A stretch of DNA of 64,000 nucleotides from Streptomyces sp. NBC_00078. Its GTDB lineage: Bacteria; Actinomycetota; Actinomycetes; Streptomycetales; Streptomycetaceae. The stretch is from positions 8,804,001-8,868,000 of the forward strand of contig NZ_JAPELX010000001.1 in the NCBI RefSeq assembly GCF_026343335.1, read 5' to 3'. The notes beneath the pieces were generated by a model. That model ran no database searches, was not told the origin of the DNA, and saw only the letters and a program-made list of their open reading frames with translations. This document shows, piece by piece, positions 18,481 to 26,737 of the stretch; positions within the stretch are counted from its first letter, which is position 1, and the number at the start of each line of letters is the position of its first letter. Made by a program: the position numbers and the translations under genes.

Positions 18481-18903
18481 TCAACCCACGGGCACCTCTG
18501 CCCAACGGCACGTTCCGCCGGAGTGCACCTGGACCCCGCATCGGGCGGACAGGGCGGTGACGATGTCGAGGCCCCGCCCGTGCTCATCCGGGTCGGGCAT
18601 GGACGGCCCGGCCGGCGCTGCGGGGCCGGTGTCGTTCACTTCGACGCGGACGGCACGGCATCCGCCGTCCGCGGCCCGTGACACCCGCAACGTCGCCGGG
18701 GGCAGGGCGTGGACCACTGCGTTGGTGAGCAGCTCCGAGACCACCAGGAGGACGTCGTCGGTGCCCTCGGCGGACAGGTTCCAGCTGCTGAGGACTGCGG
18801 CTACGCGCTGGCGCACAGCCGAGACGGCCCTGGCGGCGTGCAAGAGCGGAAAGACGTGTTCGACTTCCCAGCGAAGCGCGGCGCTGGGCGGCGCTGCAGT
18901 CAT
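18481..18903 (-). CDS. Anti-sigma-factor-like ATP-binding protein (HATPase_c_2)
   Basis: 140 aa, a stand-alone GHKL ATPase domain of the RsbW/SpoIIAB type common in Streptomyces. The N-box is SELLTNAVVHA and the G-box DEHGRGLDIVTAL. It lacks any fused sensor. Such proteins bind sigma or anti-anti-sigma factors and may phosphorylate the latter; no partner is encoded nearby, but the PP2C phosphatase at 37594 is of the class that opposes them. It is divergent from the IclR gene, sharing a 149-bp intergenic region. Confidence 0.85.
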   Translation of the reverse strand: MTAAPPSAALRWEVEHVFPLLHAARAVSAVRQRVAAVLSSWNLSAEGTDDVLLVVSELLTNAVVHALPPATLRVSRAADGGCRAVRVEVNDTGPAAPAGPSMPDPDEHGRGLDIVTALSARCGVQVHSGGTCRWAEVPVG

Positions 18904-19052
18904 GTGCCGATCTCCTCCGAGGAATGTGCTGCTGCCGGCTGGAGGCCGGGCGTCATGTGACGCTATGGAGGGATGTGCGGTCGGTCAATGAACTGCGGTC
19001 GGCATTACCGAACGGCAGTCCTGAGGGAGGCAAACGCGGCTACGATCGCCGT

Positions 19053-19820
19053 ATGGCCGGGCCAGTCCAGTCCATAGAACGGGCGGCGGCGATCCTGCGC
19101 CTGCTGGCCGGCGGTCCCCGACGGCTCGGACTGGGCGAGGTGGCGTCGTCGCTCGGGCTGGCCAAGGGCACCGTGCACGGCATTCTGCGCACCCTGCAGC
19201 ACGTGGACTTCGTGGAACAGGACGAGGCGACCGGAAAATACCAGCTCGGGGCGGCGCTGCTGCACCTCGGCACGAGCTACCTCGACGTGAACGAACTGCG
19301 GTCGCGCTCCCTGAACTGGGCCGACGCCCTGGCCGCCCGCAGCGGAGAGGCCGTCCGCCTGGGCACGCCCCTGGAAGGCAAGGTGCTCATCGTGCACCAC
19401 GTCTTCCGGCCGGACGACACCCTCCAGACCCTGGACGTGGGCGCGTTCCTGCCGCTGCACGCGTCTTCCCTCGGCAAGGTTCTGCTTGCCTTCGGGGCGG
19501 CGTCCGTCGAGCCGTTGCTGGAGGCGGGGCTGGAGGCGTACACCCGGCACACCCTGGTCTTCCCGGAGGCCCTTCACCGGGCGCTCGGCGAGATCCGGGA
19601 GCTCGGCTGGGGCGCCGAGGTGCAGGAAATGGGCATGGGCGAGGCCGGAATCGCCATGCCCATCCGGGGGCACGGCGGCCTGGTGGTGGGTGCGATCGGC
19701 GTGTCCGGCCCGTTGGAGCGGCTCTGCGACACCACAGGCAGGCCTCGGCCGACCCCGGTCACCTTGCTCCGGGAGGCCGCCCGTGCGATTTCCAGAGACC
19801 TGGGCGCGGGACGCTGGTAG
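19053..19820 (+). CDS. IclR-family transcriptional regulator, probable glycerol operon repressor
   Basis: 255 aa. The start at 19053 gives the usual family N-terminus (VQSIERAAAILRLLAGG), with a winged helix (LGLGEVASSLGLAKGTVHGILRTL, about 25-50) and the C-terminal IclR effector domain (about 75-250). It lies 41 bp before glpK in the same direction. In Streptomyces the glycerol operon is controlled by the IclR-type repressor GylR, so glycerol-phosphate-responsive control of the next gene is likely. Upstream codons in the same frame are not supported by a ribosome binding site. Confidence 0.88.
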   Translation: MAGPVQSIERAAAILRLLAGGPRRLGLGEVASSLGLAKGTVHGILRTLQHVDFVEQDEATGKYQLGAALLHLGTSYLDVNELRSRSLNWADALAARSGEAVRLGTPLEGKVLIVHHVFRPDDTLQTLDVGAFLPLHASSLGKVLLAFGAASVEPLLEAGLEAYTRHTLVFPEALHRALGEIRELGWGAEVQEMGMGEAGIAMPIRGHGGLVVGAIGVSGPLERLCDTTGRPRPTPVTLLREAARAISRDLGAGRW

Positions 19821-19861
19821 GTCCCCGTACCTTCGCGACGCATCGGAAGGCAGGCCCGATC

Positions 19862-21376
19862 ATGGTTGAACGGTATGTGATGTCCATCGACCAGGGCACC
19901 ACCTCCACTCGATGCATCCTGTTCGACCACGGCGGGCGGTTGGTGTCGGTCGCCCAGCGGGAACATCAGCAGTATTTCCCGCGCCCCGGCTGGGTCGAGC
20001 ACGATGCCGTCGAGATCTGGCGCAATCTGCAGCGCGTCGTGCCCGAGGCACTGTCCAACGCCGGCATAGACGCCGGACAGATCGCCGCCATGGGGATCGC
20101 CAACCAGCGGGAGACGACGGTGCTCTGGGACCGGCGGACCGGTGTCCCGCTGGGCAGGGCGATCGTATGGCAGGACACGCGCACGGCTGAGTTCGTCGAC
20201 GAGCTGAGACAACAGCCCGGGGACGATTTCTTCCTCGACCGCTGCGGTCTTCCGCCGTCGACCTACTTCTCCGCGCCCCGGATCCGCTGGCTGTTCGACC
20301 ATGTCGACGGGCTGGGCAAGCGTGCCCAGGACGGCGACGTGTTGTTCGGCACCATGGAGAGCTGGCTGGTCTGGAACCTCACCGGCGGCACAGACGGCGG
20401 CCTCCACATCACCGACGTCACCAACGCCAGCCGCACCATGCTGATCAACATCCGGACGCTGGCCTGGGACCGTGAGCTGATGGAGTTCTTCGGCGTGCCG
20501 CGCCCGATGCTGCCGGAGATCCGATCCTCCGCGGAGGACTACGGGGAGGCTCGCACGGTGGTCCCCGGCGTCCGCATCACGGCCGCACTCGGGGACCAGC
20601 AGGCGGCCCTGTTCGGACAGACCTGCTTCTCGCCCGGAGAGGCGAAATGCACCTATGGGACCGGGAGCTTCCTGCTGATGAACACCGGTCCCGACGTCGT
20701 GCGATCCCGCCACGGACTCCTCACCACCGTCGCCTACAAGATCGCGGACCAGCCGACGGTCTACGCCCTCGAAGGCCCGATCGCGGTCACCGGCTCGCTG
20801 GTCCAGTGGTTCCGCGACCGGCTGGGCCTGATCCACAGCGCACCGGAGATCGAAACCCTGGCGCGCACCGTCGAGGACAACGGCGGCTGCTACATCGTCC
20901 CCGCGTTCTCCGGCCTCTTCGCCCCCCACTGGCGCAGCGACGCCCGCGGTGTGATCGTCGGCCTCACCTCGTACATCACCAAGGGTCACCTCGCCCGAGC
21001 CGCGTTGGAGGCCACCGGGTGGCAGACACGGGAGGTCGTCGACGCGATGAACGCTGACTCCGGTCTCGCCCTCAGACAACTGAAGGTCGACGGAGGCATG
21101 ACATCCGACAACCTGCTCATGCAGCTGCTGGCCGACGTGCTGGACGTTCCCGTCGTACGGCCCCTGGTCGCCGAGACGGTGTCACTCGGCGCGGCCTACG
21201 CCGCGGGCCTCGCGGCAGGCTACTGGCCGGATCTGGCGGTCCTGCGCCGGAACTGGCACCGGGCCGCCCAATGGCTGCCGGACATGGATCCCAAAAGGCG
21301 AGAGAAGGAGTACGAGTGCTGGCAGCGCGCCGTCGAGCGGTCCGTGGGCTGGGTCCAGCCACCCAGACGCACGTGA
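19862..21376 (+). CDS. glpK: Glycerol kinase
   Basis: 504 aa, full family length. FGGY-kinase motifs are complete: YVMSIDQGTTSTRCILFD, NQRETTVLWDRRTG, WQDTRT, the central GDQQAALFGQ, YGTGSFLLMN, and the C-terminal LKVDGGMTSDNLLMQ. It phosphorylates glycerol to sn-glycerol 3-phosphate in the cytoplasm. The usual operon partners, the GlpF facilitator and GlpD dehydrogenase, are not adjacent; downstream lies an unrelated MDR gene. It may be a second glycerol kinase. An upstream IclR gene probably controls it. Confidence 0.96.
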   Translation: MVERYVMSIDQGTTSTRCILFDHGGRLVSVAQREHQQYFPRPGWVEHDAVEIWRNLQRVVPEALSNAGIDAGQIAAMGIANQRETTVLWDRRTGVPLGRAIVWQDTRTAEFVDELRQQPGDDFFLDRCGLPPSTYFSAPRIRWLFDHVDGLGKRAQDGDVLFGTMESWLVWNLTGGTDGGLHITDVTNASRTMLINIRTLAWDRELMEFFGVPRPMLPEIRSSAEDYGEARTVVPGVRITAALGDQQAALFGQTCFSPGEAKCTYGTGSFLLMNTGPDVVRSRHGLLTTVAYKIADQPTVYALEGPIAVTGSLVQWFRDRLGLIHSAPEIETLARTVEDNGGCYIVPAFSGLFAPHWRSDARGVIVGLTSYITKGHLARAALEATGWQTREVVDAMNADSGLALRQLKVDGGMTSDNLLMQLLADVLDVPVVRPLVAETVSLGAAYAAGLAAGYWPDLAVLRRNWHRAAQWLPDMDPKRREKEYECWQRAVERSVGWVQPPRRT

Positions 21377-21715
21377 GGATACTCGACGCGGCGGCCACGT
21401 GACGCTCGACGCGCCGCACGGCATGGGCGCCGGCTCTTCCGGTCGGACACAGCGGGCGGTGCGGGGTACTAGGGCGTGGCCCGGGCGACCGGGACGAGAG
21501 CGGACTCCCCAGCCCGAGCCCCGCCCGAGCCGTGGGTCCGCCCGAGCCCGAGCCGTGAGTTCGGCCCGGATGCCTCGCCCCGCGGGCGGAGCTGCGGATA
21601 CGGTCCCAGAGGCATCGCGGCCCAGAACCGACGTACGGCGTGTGGCGAACCTCACTCCACTTACGTACCAACTGGTCGGTATGGTCGCTGGGAGCCACGA
21701 ACGACAGGAGCCGCG
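21377..21715. other. Intergenic region upstream of the MDR-SDR pair
   Basis: 339 bases. 21500-21560 is a low-complexity stretch with repeated CCCGAGCC-like units. The last 60 bases hold the operator-like dyad at 21666-21681. No gene is supported. Confidence 0.6.
21666..21681. promoter_or_regulatory. TetR-type operator candidate
   Basis: TACCAACTGGTCGGTA is an imperfect dyad (12 of 16 positions symmetric, core ACC-AC--GT-GGT) of the kind bound by TetR-family repressors. It lies 34 bases before the start of the MDR gene. No TetR gene is in the window, so the regulator would act in trans. Confidence 0.5.
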
Positions 21716-22723
21716 ATGCCTGCGACCAACCGCCAGATACGTCTGGCTGCCCGCCCCGTGGGTGAGGCGAAACCGGATGACTGGGAGCACTGTTCCGGGA
21801 CGGTCGAGGAACCGGGCCCGGGCCGGTTCGCGGGCCGGACACGCGTCATCTCCCTGGACCCGGCCATGCGTGGCTGGCTGGACGACCGCCCCTCCTACCT
21901 GCCGCCCGTGGGCATAGGCGAGGTGATGCGCGCCGGATCGGTCATCGAGGTCACCGCATCGAACCACCCCGACTTCCAGCCCGGTGATCACGTGGCCGGC
22001 ATGTTCGGCGTCCAGGAACACGTCGTCTCCGACGGCCGGGGCGCCCTGAAGATCGACACCGCCCTCGCGCCGCCTGCGACGTATCTGGGGGCGCTGGGCA
22101 TGCCCGGCATGACCGCCTACTTCGGCCTGCTGGAGGTCGGGGCGCTCAAGGACGGCGAAACCGTCGTGGTGTCGGGGGCGGCCGGCGCCGTGGGCACCAT
22201 GGTGGGGCAGATCGCGAAGGCCAAGGGCTGCCGGGTCGTAGGCATCGCCGGAGGCCCGGAGAAGTGCGCGCTGCTCACCGACGAGCTGGGATTCGACGCC
22301 GCGATCGACTACCGCGCCGACGACGTCAAGAAGGCGCTGCGCCAGCAGGTCCCCGACGGAATCGACGTCTACTTCGACAACGTCGGAGGGGACATCCTCG
22401 ACGCCGCCCTGACCCGGCTGGCGATGCACGCGCGCGTCGTCATCTGCGGTGCGATCAGTCAGTACAACAGCGCCAGTCCGGTCAAGGGACCCTCCAACTA
22501 CCTCTCCCTGCTGGTGCGCCGCGCCCGTATGGAGGGCCTCGTCGTCTTCGACTACGCCAAGCGCTACGCGGAGGCCACACAGGAGATCGCCGACTGGATC
22601 GGCGCCGGCCGCATCAAGGTCAAGGAACATGTGGTGAGAGGCGACGTGGACGACTTCCCCGAGACGCTGCAGATGCTCTTTCGCGGCGAGAACGTCGGCA
22701 AGCTCGTGCTGGAGCTGGCGTGA
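21716..22723 (+). CDS. NADP-dependent MDR oxidoreductase (leukotriene B4 12-hydroxydehydrogenase/CurA-like)
   Basis: 335 aa from an ATG preceded by ACAGGAG. The protein begins like family members that lack zinc ligands (NRQIRLAARPVGEAKPDDW). It has the nucleotide-binding segment VVVSGAAGAVGTMVGQIAKAKGCRVVGIAGG and the family motif YFDNVGGDILDAAL. Such enzymes reduce alpha,beta-unsaturated ketones with NADPH. Its stop overlaps the GTG of the next gene (GTGA), so the two are translationally coupled. A TetR-type dyad lies just upstream. Confidence 0.92.
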   Translation: MPATNRQIRLAARPVGEAKPDDWEHCSGTVEEPGPGRFAGRTRVISLDPAMRGWLDDRPSYLPPVGIGEVMRAGSVIEVTASNHPDFQPGDHVAGMFGVQEHVVSDGRGALKIDTALAPPATYLGALGMPGMTAYFGLLEVGALKDGETVVVSGAAGAVGTMVGQIAKAKGCRVVGIAGGPEKCALLTDELGFDAAIDYRADDVKKALRQQVPDGIDVYFDNVGGDILDAALTRLAMHARVVICGAISQYNSASPVKGPSNYLSLLVRRARMEGLVVFDYAKRYAEATQEIADWIGAGRIKVKEHVVRGDVDDFPETLQMLFRGENVGKLVLELA

Positions 22724-23526
22724 CCGCCGCCGAGAGCGGGGCCGCGGCCCAGCGCGGAACGCAGACAAACGGCGCCGCGCTGCAGGGCAAGGTCGCGATC
22801 GTGACCGGCGGTGCCGGCGGACTGGGCCGGGCCAGCGCGCTGGCGCTCGCGAAGGCGGGAGCCCGAGTGGTCGTCGCGGACCTCGATGCGCGCGGTGGCA
22901 GGGAGGTGGCAGACATGACCGGCGGCCGCTTCCGTGCCTGTGACGTCTCCGACCTCGACGCCAACCGTGCGCTGGTCGACTTCGCCCAGGAGCAGTTCGG
23001 CGGTGTCGACATCGCGCTGCTCAACGCGGGAGTGGCGACCGGATGCGGCGTCGGTGAGGACTTCGACACCAGCCGTTACCGCCGGGCGATGGGCGCCAAC
23101 CTCGACGGGGTGGTATACGGCACCCACGCCGTGCTGCCGGCGCTGCGGGCCCGCGGAGGAGGATCGATCGTGGCGACCGCGTCCCTGGCCGGCTTGGCGG
23201 CCGTACCGCTCGATCCCCTGTACGCGGCCAACAAGCATGCGGTGGTGGGTCTGGCACGCTCCCTGGGACCGGCCCTCGTGCCGGACAACGTGCGCTTCAA
23301 CGCGGTCTGCCCGGGGTTCGCCGAGTCGCGGATCATCGACCACCTGCGCGACATGCTCTCCGAGCAGGAGCTGCCGGTCATCCCGGCCGAGGTCGTGGCG
23401 GACACGATTGTGCGGATCATCACCGGCGACGGCACGGGGGAGTGCTGGTTCATCCAGGCAGGCCGCGAACCGGAGCCGTTCCGCTTCCGCAATGTCCCCG
23501 GCCCGGGCAAGCCGGCCTTCGCCTGA
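22720..23526 (+). CDS. Short-chain dehydrogenase/reductase (SDR)
   Basis: 268 aa from a GTG that overlaps the previous stop by 4 bases. Classical SDR motifs are present: cofactor-binding TGGAGGLGRA, DLDA after beta-2 (suggesting NAD preference), the NAG motif (LLNAGVA), and the catalytic YAANK with the upstream ATASLAG Ser. The C-terminal tail EPEPFRFRNVPGPGKPAFA is longer than in minimal SDRs. It is probably partnered with the MDR reductase in a two-step conversion; the substrate is not known. Confidence 0.92.
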   Translation: MTAAESGAAAQRGTQTNGAALQGKVAIVTGGAGGLGRASALALAKAGARVVVADLDARGGREVADMTGGRFRACDVSDLDANRALVDFAQEQFGGVDIALLNAGVATGCGVGEDFDTSRYRRAMGANLDGVVYGTHAVLPALRARGGGSIVATASLAGLAAVPLDPLYAANKHAVVGLARSLGPALVPDNVRFNAVCPGFAESRIIDHLRDMLSEQELPVIPAEVVADTIVRIITGDGTGECWFIQAGREPEPFRFRNVPGPGKPAFA

Positions 23527-24051
23527 GACCGCTCGCGACGGTGCCGTCCAGGGCCTGTGCCCAGAAGCCCGCAAGAACGAACTGGTCGGCGGCGTCGATG
23601 TGACGTGGCGTATCAAAGAACTCATCCCCAAGCCGATCATGAATGCCTCCCACCGTCCAGAGGCGGCCGGCCTCCACGCCGACCGCCTCACCAGGCGCCA
23701 GGCATGACCGATGAGGTGGCCCGCCTCCCCGGGCCCGGCCGATCCGATGGTCGTATCGTGGGGCCCGTGGGATCGTGGAATCGACTTGACCACCCACGTG
23801 ATCAGCCCGGCAGCGTCCGCCCTGGCCGGGAGCCCGTTCTGCACAGTGCTCGCCCCGGCAGCCTCCGCCGCCTGAAGGGCTGACTTGCCTTGGAGTGCGC
23901 TCCAAGTCGTAGCGTCGGAGACACCGCGACGCACAAGGCCCCGCCGTCCGGTGCCCACAGGATGTCGGGCGGCGGAATCCATCGCCAGAGCGATGAGGGC
24001 CTGTTGCCGTCCGAACATCGTACGAGTGTGCAAGAAAGGCTGGGACACGGC
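23527..24051. other. Intergenic region before the aldo/keto reductase
   Basis: 525 bases. The first 350 show no supportable gene. The rest contains a MerR-type promoter-operator at 23885-23915 followed by an untranslated leader of about 130 bases with AAGAAAGG near the start codon. Confidence 0.65.
23885..23915 (+). promoter_or_regulatory. MerR-family promoter/operator with 19-bp spacer
   Basis: TTGCCT (23885-23890) and TAGCGT (23910-23915) are separated by exactly 19 bp, and a dyad with perfect arms CTTGGAG and CTCCAAG (23889-23906, 4-base centre) sits between them. This over-long spacer with an internal dyad is the signature of MerR-family activators, which twist the DNA to align the -35 and -10. 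No merR gene is adjacent. Confidence 0.75.
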
Positions 24052-25041
24052 ATGCAGAAGCGCAGTCTGCGGGACCTCCAGGTATCGGCCATCGGCCTCG
24101 GATGCATGGGCATGTCCGCCTTCTACGGATCCACCGACCAGGAGGAGGGGATCGCCACCATCCGGCGCGCCCTCGACCTCGGCATCAACTTCCTCGACAC
24201 CGCGCAGATGTACGGGCCGCTCACCAACGAATCACTCGTCGGCGAGGCGATCCAGGGACGTCGCGACGAGTACGTGATCGCAACGAAGTTCAACTACCGG
24301 ATGGACAGCGCCGTACCCGGCGACATCAGCACGGTCGGCCCGCAGGACGGTTCGGCCGAGCACGTCCGCAGCTCGGTCCACGGCTCCCTGAAGCGTCTGG
24401 GGACCGATTACATCGACCTGTACTACCAGCACCGGGTCGACCCGAACGTGCCGATCGAGGAGACGGCCGGCGCGTTGGGCGAACTGGTCGCCGAGGGCAA
24501 GGTGCGGTACATCGGGCTGAGCGAGGCGAGCGCGGAGACCATCCGGCGTGCCCACGCCGTGCATCCGGTCACCGCCGTGCAGAGCGAGTACTCGCTCTGG
24601 TCGCGGGACGTGGAGGCCGAGGTGCTGCCCGCCTGCCGGGAGCTGGGCATCGGCTTTGTGCCGTACTCGCCGCTCGGCCGCGGCTTCCTCGCGGGTCGGT
24701 TCAGCTCGCCGGACGAGCTGGACGCGAACGACTGGCGCCGCGAGAACCCGCGCTTCCAGGACACCAACCTGGAGGCGAACCTGCGGCTGGCGGCCAAGGT
24801 GAAGGAGATCGCCGCCGAGAAGGACGTGACCCCGGCCCAACTGGCCATCGCCTGGGTGCTGGCCCAGGGGGAGGACCTGGTACCGATCCCGGGCACCAAG
24901 CGCCGTGCCTACCTGGAGCAGAACGCCGCCGCGGTCGACATCGCGTTCACCGAGGACGACCTGGGCCGCATCGACGCGGAGCTGCCGGAGGCGGCGGGGG
25001 AGCGGTATGACGAGGCGGGGATGCGAAGCGTCAATCGCTAG
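24052..25041 (+). CDS. Aldo/keto reductase
   Basis: 329 aa. The first in-frame ATG with an upstream AAAGG gives the family start MQKRSLRDLQVSAIGLGCMGMS. Catalytic tetrad elements are visible: D and Y in FLDTAQMYG, the Lys in VIATKF and the His in YYQHRVD. The C-terminal IPGTKRRAYLEQN contacts NADPH. The subfamily resembles the AKR13/YakC type that reduces aldehydes. The MerR-type promoter upstream suggests induction by an electrophile, aldehyde or redox signal. Confidence 0.94.
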   Translation: MQKRSLRDLQVSAIGLGCMGMSAFYGSTDQEEGIATIRRALDLGINFLDTAQMYGPLTNESLVGEAIQGRRDEYVIATKFNYRMDSAVPGDISTVGPQDGSAEHVRSSVHGSLKRLGTDYIDLYYQHRVDPNVPIEETAGALGELVAEGKVRYIGLSEASAETIRRAHAVHPVTAVQSEYSLWSRDVEAEVLPACRELGIGFVPYSPLGRGFLAGRFSSPDELDANDWRRENPRFQDTNLEANLRLAAKVKEIAAEKDVTPAQLAIAWVLAQGEDLVPIPGTKRRAYLEQNAAAVDIAFTEDDLGRIDAELPEAAGERYDEAGMRSVNR

Positions 25042-25466
25042 CCAGGGCGCGGAAGCAACTGTCAGCTTCTGCCGTGGCCGTGGCCGTGGCCGTGGGCGCG
25101 AACGGATGCGTAGTGGCCGCCGTCGCGCCTACACGGCGTCAGCCGCCTCCGCACGGCCGGTGGCCTGCGGAGGCGGCACGGGAGGAGACGCGAAACCGGC
25201 ACCGTCCACTGCGGCATCACGCACATACAACTGCCGGTCCTTCGCGACGTCGCTCACGATCACCGTCCCCGCCTCGCTGGGTACCGCCGAGTGCTCGGGT
25301 GTGCGGTGTTCGCAGGCGATGCGGGAGCCTGCGTAGGCCGCGCATCGCAGCCGCCGTCGACCGACCCCGGGGCGTGTCGTTGGTGGTGCGCACGGTAGGT
25401 GGGCTGTCGGGGGCCGGTTGGGTGCGGCATCGTGGGGGCGGCAGTCGCCGTGCGAGGAGGTGCCGG
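25042..25466. other. Intergenic region with a GCCGTG tandem repeat
   Basis: 425 bases. Four perfect GCCGTG hexamers occupy 25071-25094. No gene is supported on either strand; open frames here look like composition effects. Confidence 0.6.
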
Positions 25467-26489
25467 GTGCGGGTTGTGATCACGGGCGCGTCGGGGTTCC
25501 TGGGAGCTCTGCTGGCGGGGAGCCTGCTGCGGGCGCGGGTGTTGGCCGGCGTGCCGATCACTCGGTTGGTGTTGGCCGACCGTGTGCCCTGGCCTGGTTC
25601 GCAGGGCGGTACCGACCCGCTCGTGGAGGTGGTGCACGGCGACCTGACCGACCGCGTCGATGAGGTGTTCGCGACGCCGGTCGATGTGCTGTTTCATCTC
25701 GCGGCGGCGGTGTCCGCCGAGTGCGAGGCCGACTTCGACCTCGGCATGCGTTCCAACGTGGATGCCACCCGCGCCGTGCTGGACGCGGCCCGGGCGCAGT
25801 TCGCCGCCGGCGGGCCGAGGACACGGGTGGTGTTTGCCAGCAGTCTCGCCGTCTACGGTTCCCCGCGGGGGACGCCCCTGCCGCTGGTGGTCGGTGAGAC
25901 GACCTTGCCGCTGCCGCAGTCGAGTTATGGAACGCAGAAGCTGATGTGCGAGCACCTGGTTGCGGACATGACCCGCCGCGGTTTCATCGACGGACGTGTC
26001 GCCCGGCTGATGACCGTTGCGGTGCGGCCTGGACGGCCGAACGCGGCCGCCTCCGGCTTCGTGTCCGCCATCGTCCGCGAACCGCTCGCGGGACTGCCTG
26101 CCATCTGCCCGGTCGACCCCGGCCTGCGCGTGGCTCTGGCCTCACCCCGGCGCACCATCCACGGGATCCTCCGCATCGCCGAGGCCGAACGCGGCACCGG
26201 CGCCGGTCGCCTCGACAGCCCGCTGCCGGTGAACCTGCCCGCCCTCACCGTCTCGATCGCCGAGGTACTTGCCACGCTGCGGCAGATCGCCGGGGACGCG
26301 GTTGCCGACCTGGTGACCATCGCCCGCGACCCGGTTGTGGAGGCCATGGTCGGCTCATGGCCGGCCGACTTCGACAACCGGCGGGCCGCCGCTCTCGGCC
26401 TGCGGCCCGACCCCGGCTTTGAGACGGTGGTGCAGGACTACCTGTCTGGTCCCGGCGTTGAGCCGCCCGGACAGTCGGCTCCGATCTAA
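25467..26489 (+). CDS. denD: NAD-dependent epimerase/dehydratase, D-erythronate dehydrogenase-like
   Basis: 340 aa from a GTG preceded by GAGGAGG. This is an extended SDR with VVITGASGFLGALLA at the N-terminus, FHLAAAVSAECEADFDLGMRSNVD, and the catalytic SYGTQK. The spacing and the segments FASSLAVYG, TVAVRPGRPNAAASGF and SPRRTIHGILRIAEAE match the D-erythronate/D-threonate 2-dehydrogenase family, which oxidises four-carbon acid sugars for catabolism. The usual partner kinase and isomerases are not in the window, so the gene symbol is tentative. The longer upstream frame is not supported. Confidence 0.8.
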   Translation: MRVVITGASGFLGALLAGSLLRARVLAGVPITRLVLADRVPWPGSQGGTDPLVEVVHGDLTDRVDEVFATPVDVLFHLAAAVSAECEADFDLGMRSNVDATRAVLDAARAQFAAGGPRTRVVFASSLAVYGSPRGTPLPLVVGETTLPLPQSSYGTQKLMCEHLVADMTRRGFIDGRVARLMTVAVRPGRPNAAASGFVSAIVREPLAGLPAICPVDPGLRVALASPRRTIHGILRIAEAERGTGAGRLDSPLPVNLPALTVSIAEVLATLRQIAGDAVADLVTIARDPVVEAMVGSWPADFDNRRAAALGLRPDPGFETVVQDYLSGPGVEPPGQSAPI

Positions 26490-26670
26490 GGGCCTGCCCA
26501 GGCGCTGCACCAGGTTCGGCACCGAGTTGCCCCGAGTGCGGACGCCATGCGTTCTCCCCTCCTCAAACCCTGTCGGCATCCTGTGGTTGCGAATCGAGGC
26601 GTCGGACGAGGCGTCTGAGCGTGCCGGACAGTGAGGCTCGCAGGTGGTGCGAGAAAACACTCGCCAGTTC

Positions 26671-26697
26671 TGTCACAGGCGTCCGTCGGCCGCGGTC
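26671..26697 (+). promoter_or_regulatory. ECF41-type autoregulatory promoter
   Basis: TGTCACA at 26671-26677 matches the known -35 of ECF41 sigma factors. A -10-like CGGTC lies 15 bases further on (26693-26697), with CGTC also at 26680 and 26684. The known motif is TGTCACA with CGTC at about 16-bp spacing, so the -35 is strong and the -10 is approximate. It sits just before the sigma gene, as expected for autoregulation. Confidence 0.55.
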
Positions 26698-26737
26698 TAT
26701 GAAGCAGACGCAGCGGAGCAACGGAGGCCATTGGCGC

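Noticed and set aside
23564..24048. Possible gene on the minus strand in the region before the aldo/keto reductase
   Set aside because: The frame crosses the MerR-type promoter, has no ribosome binding site and matches nothing I know.
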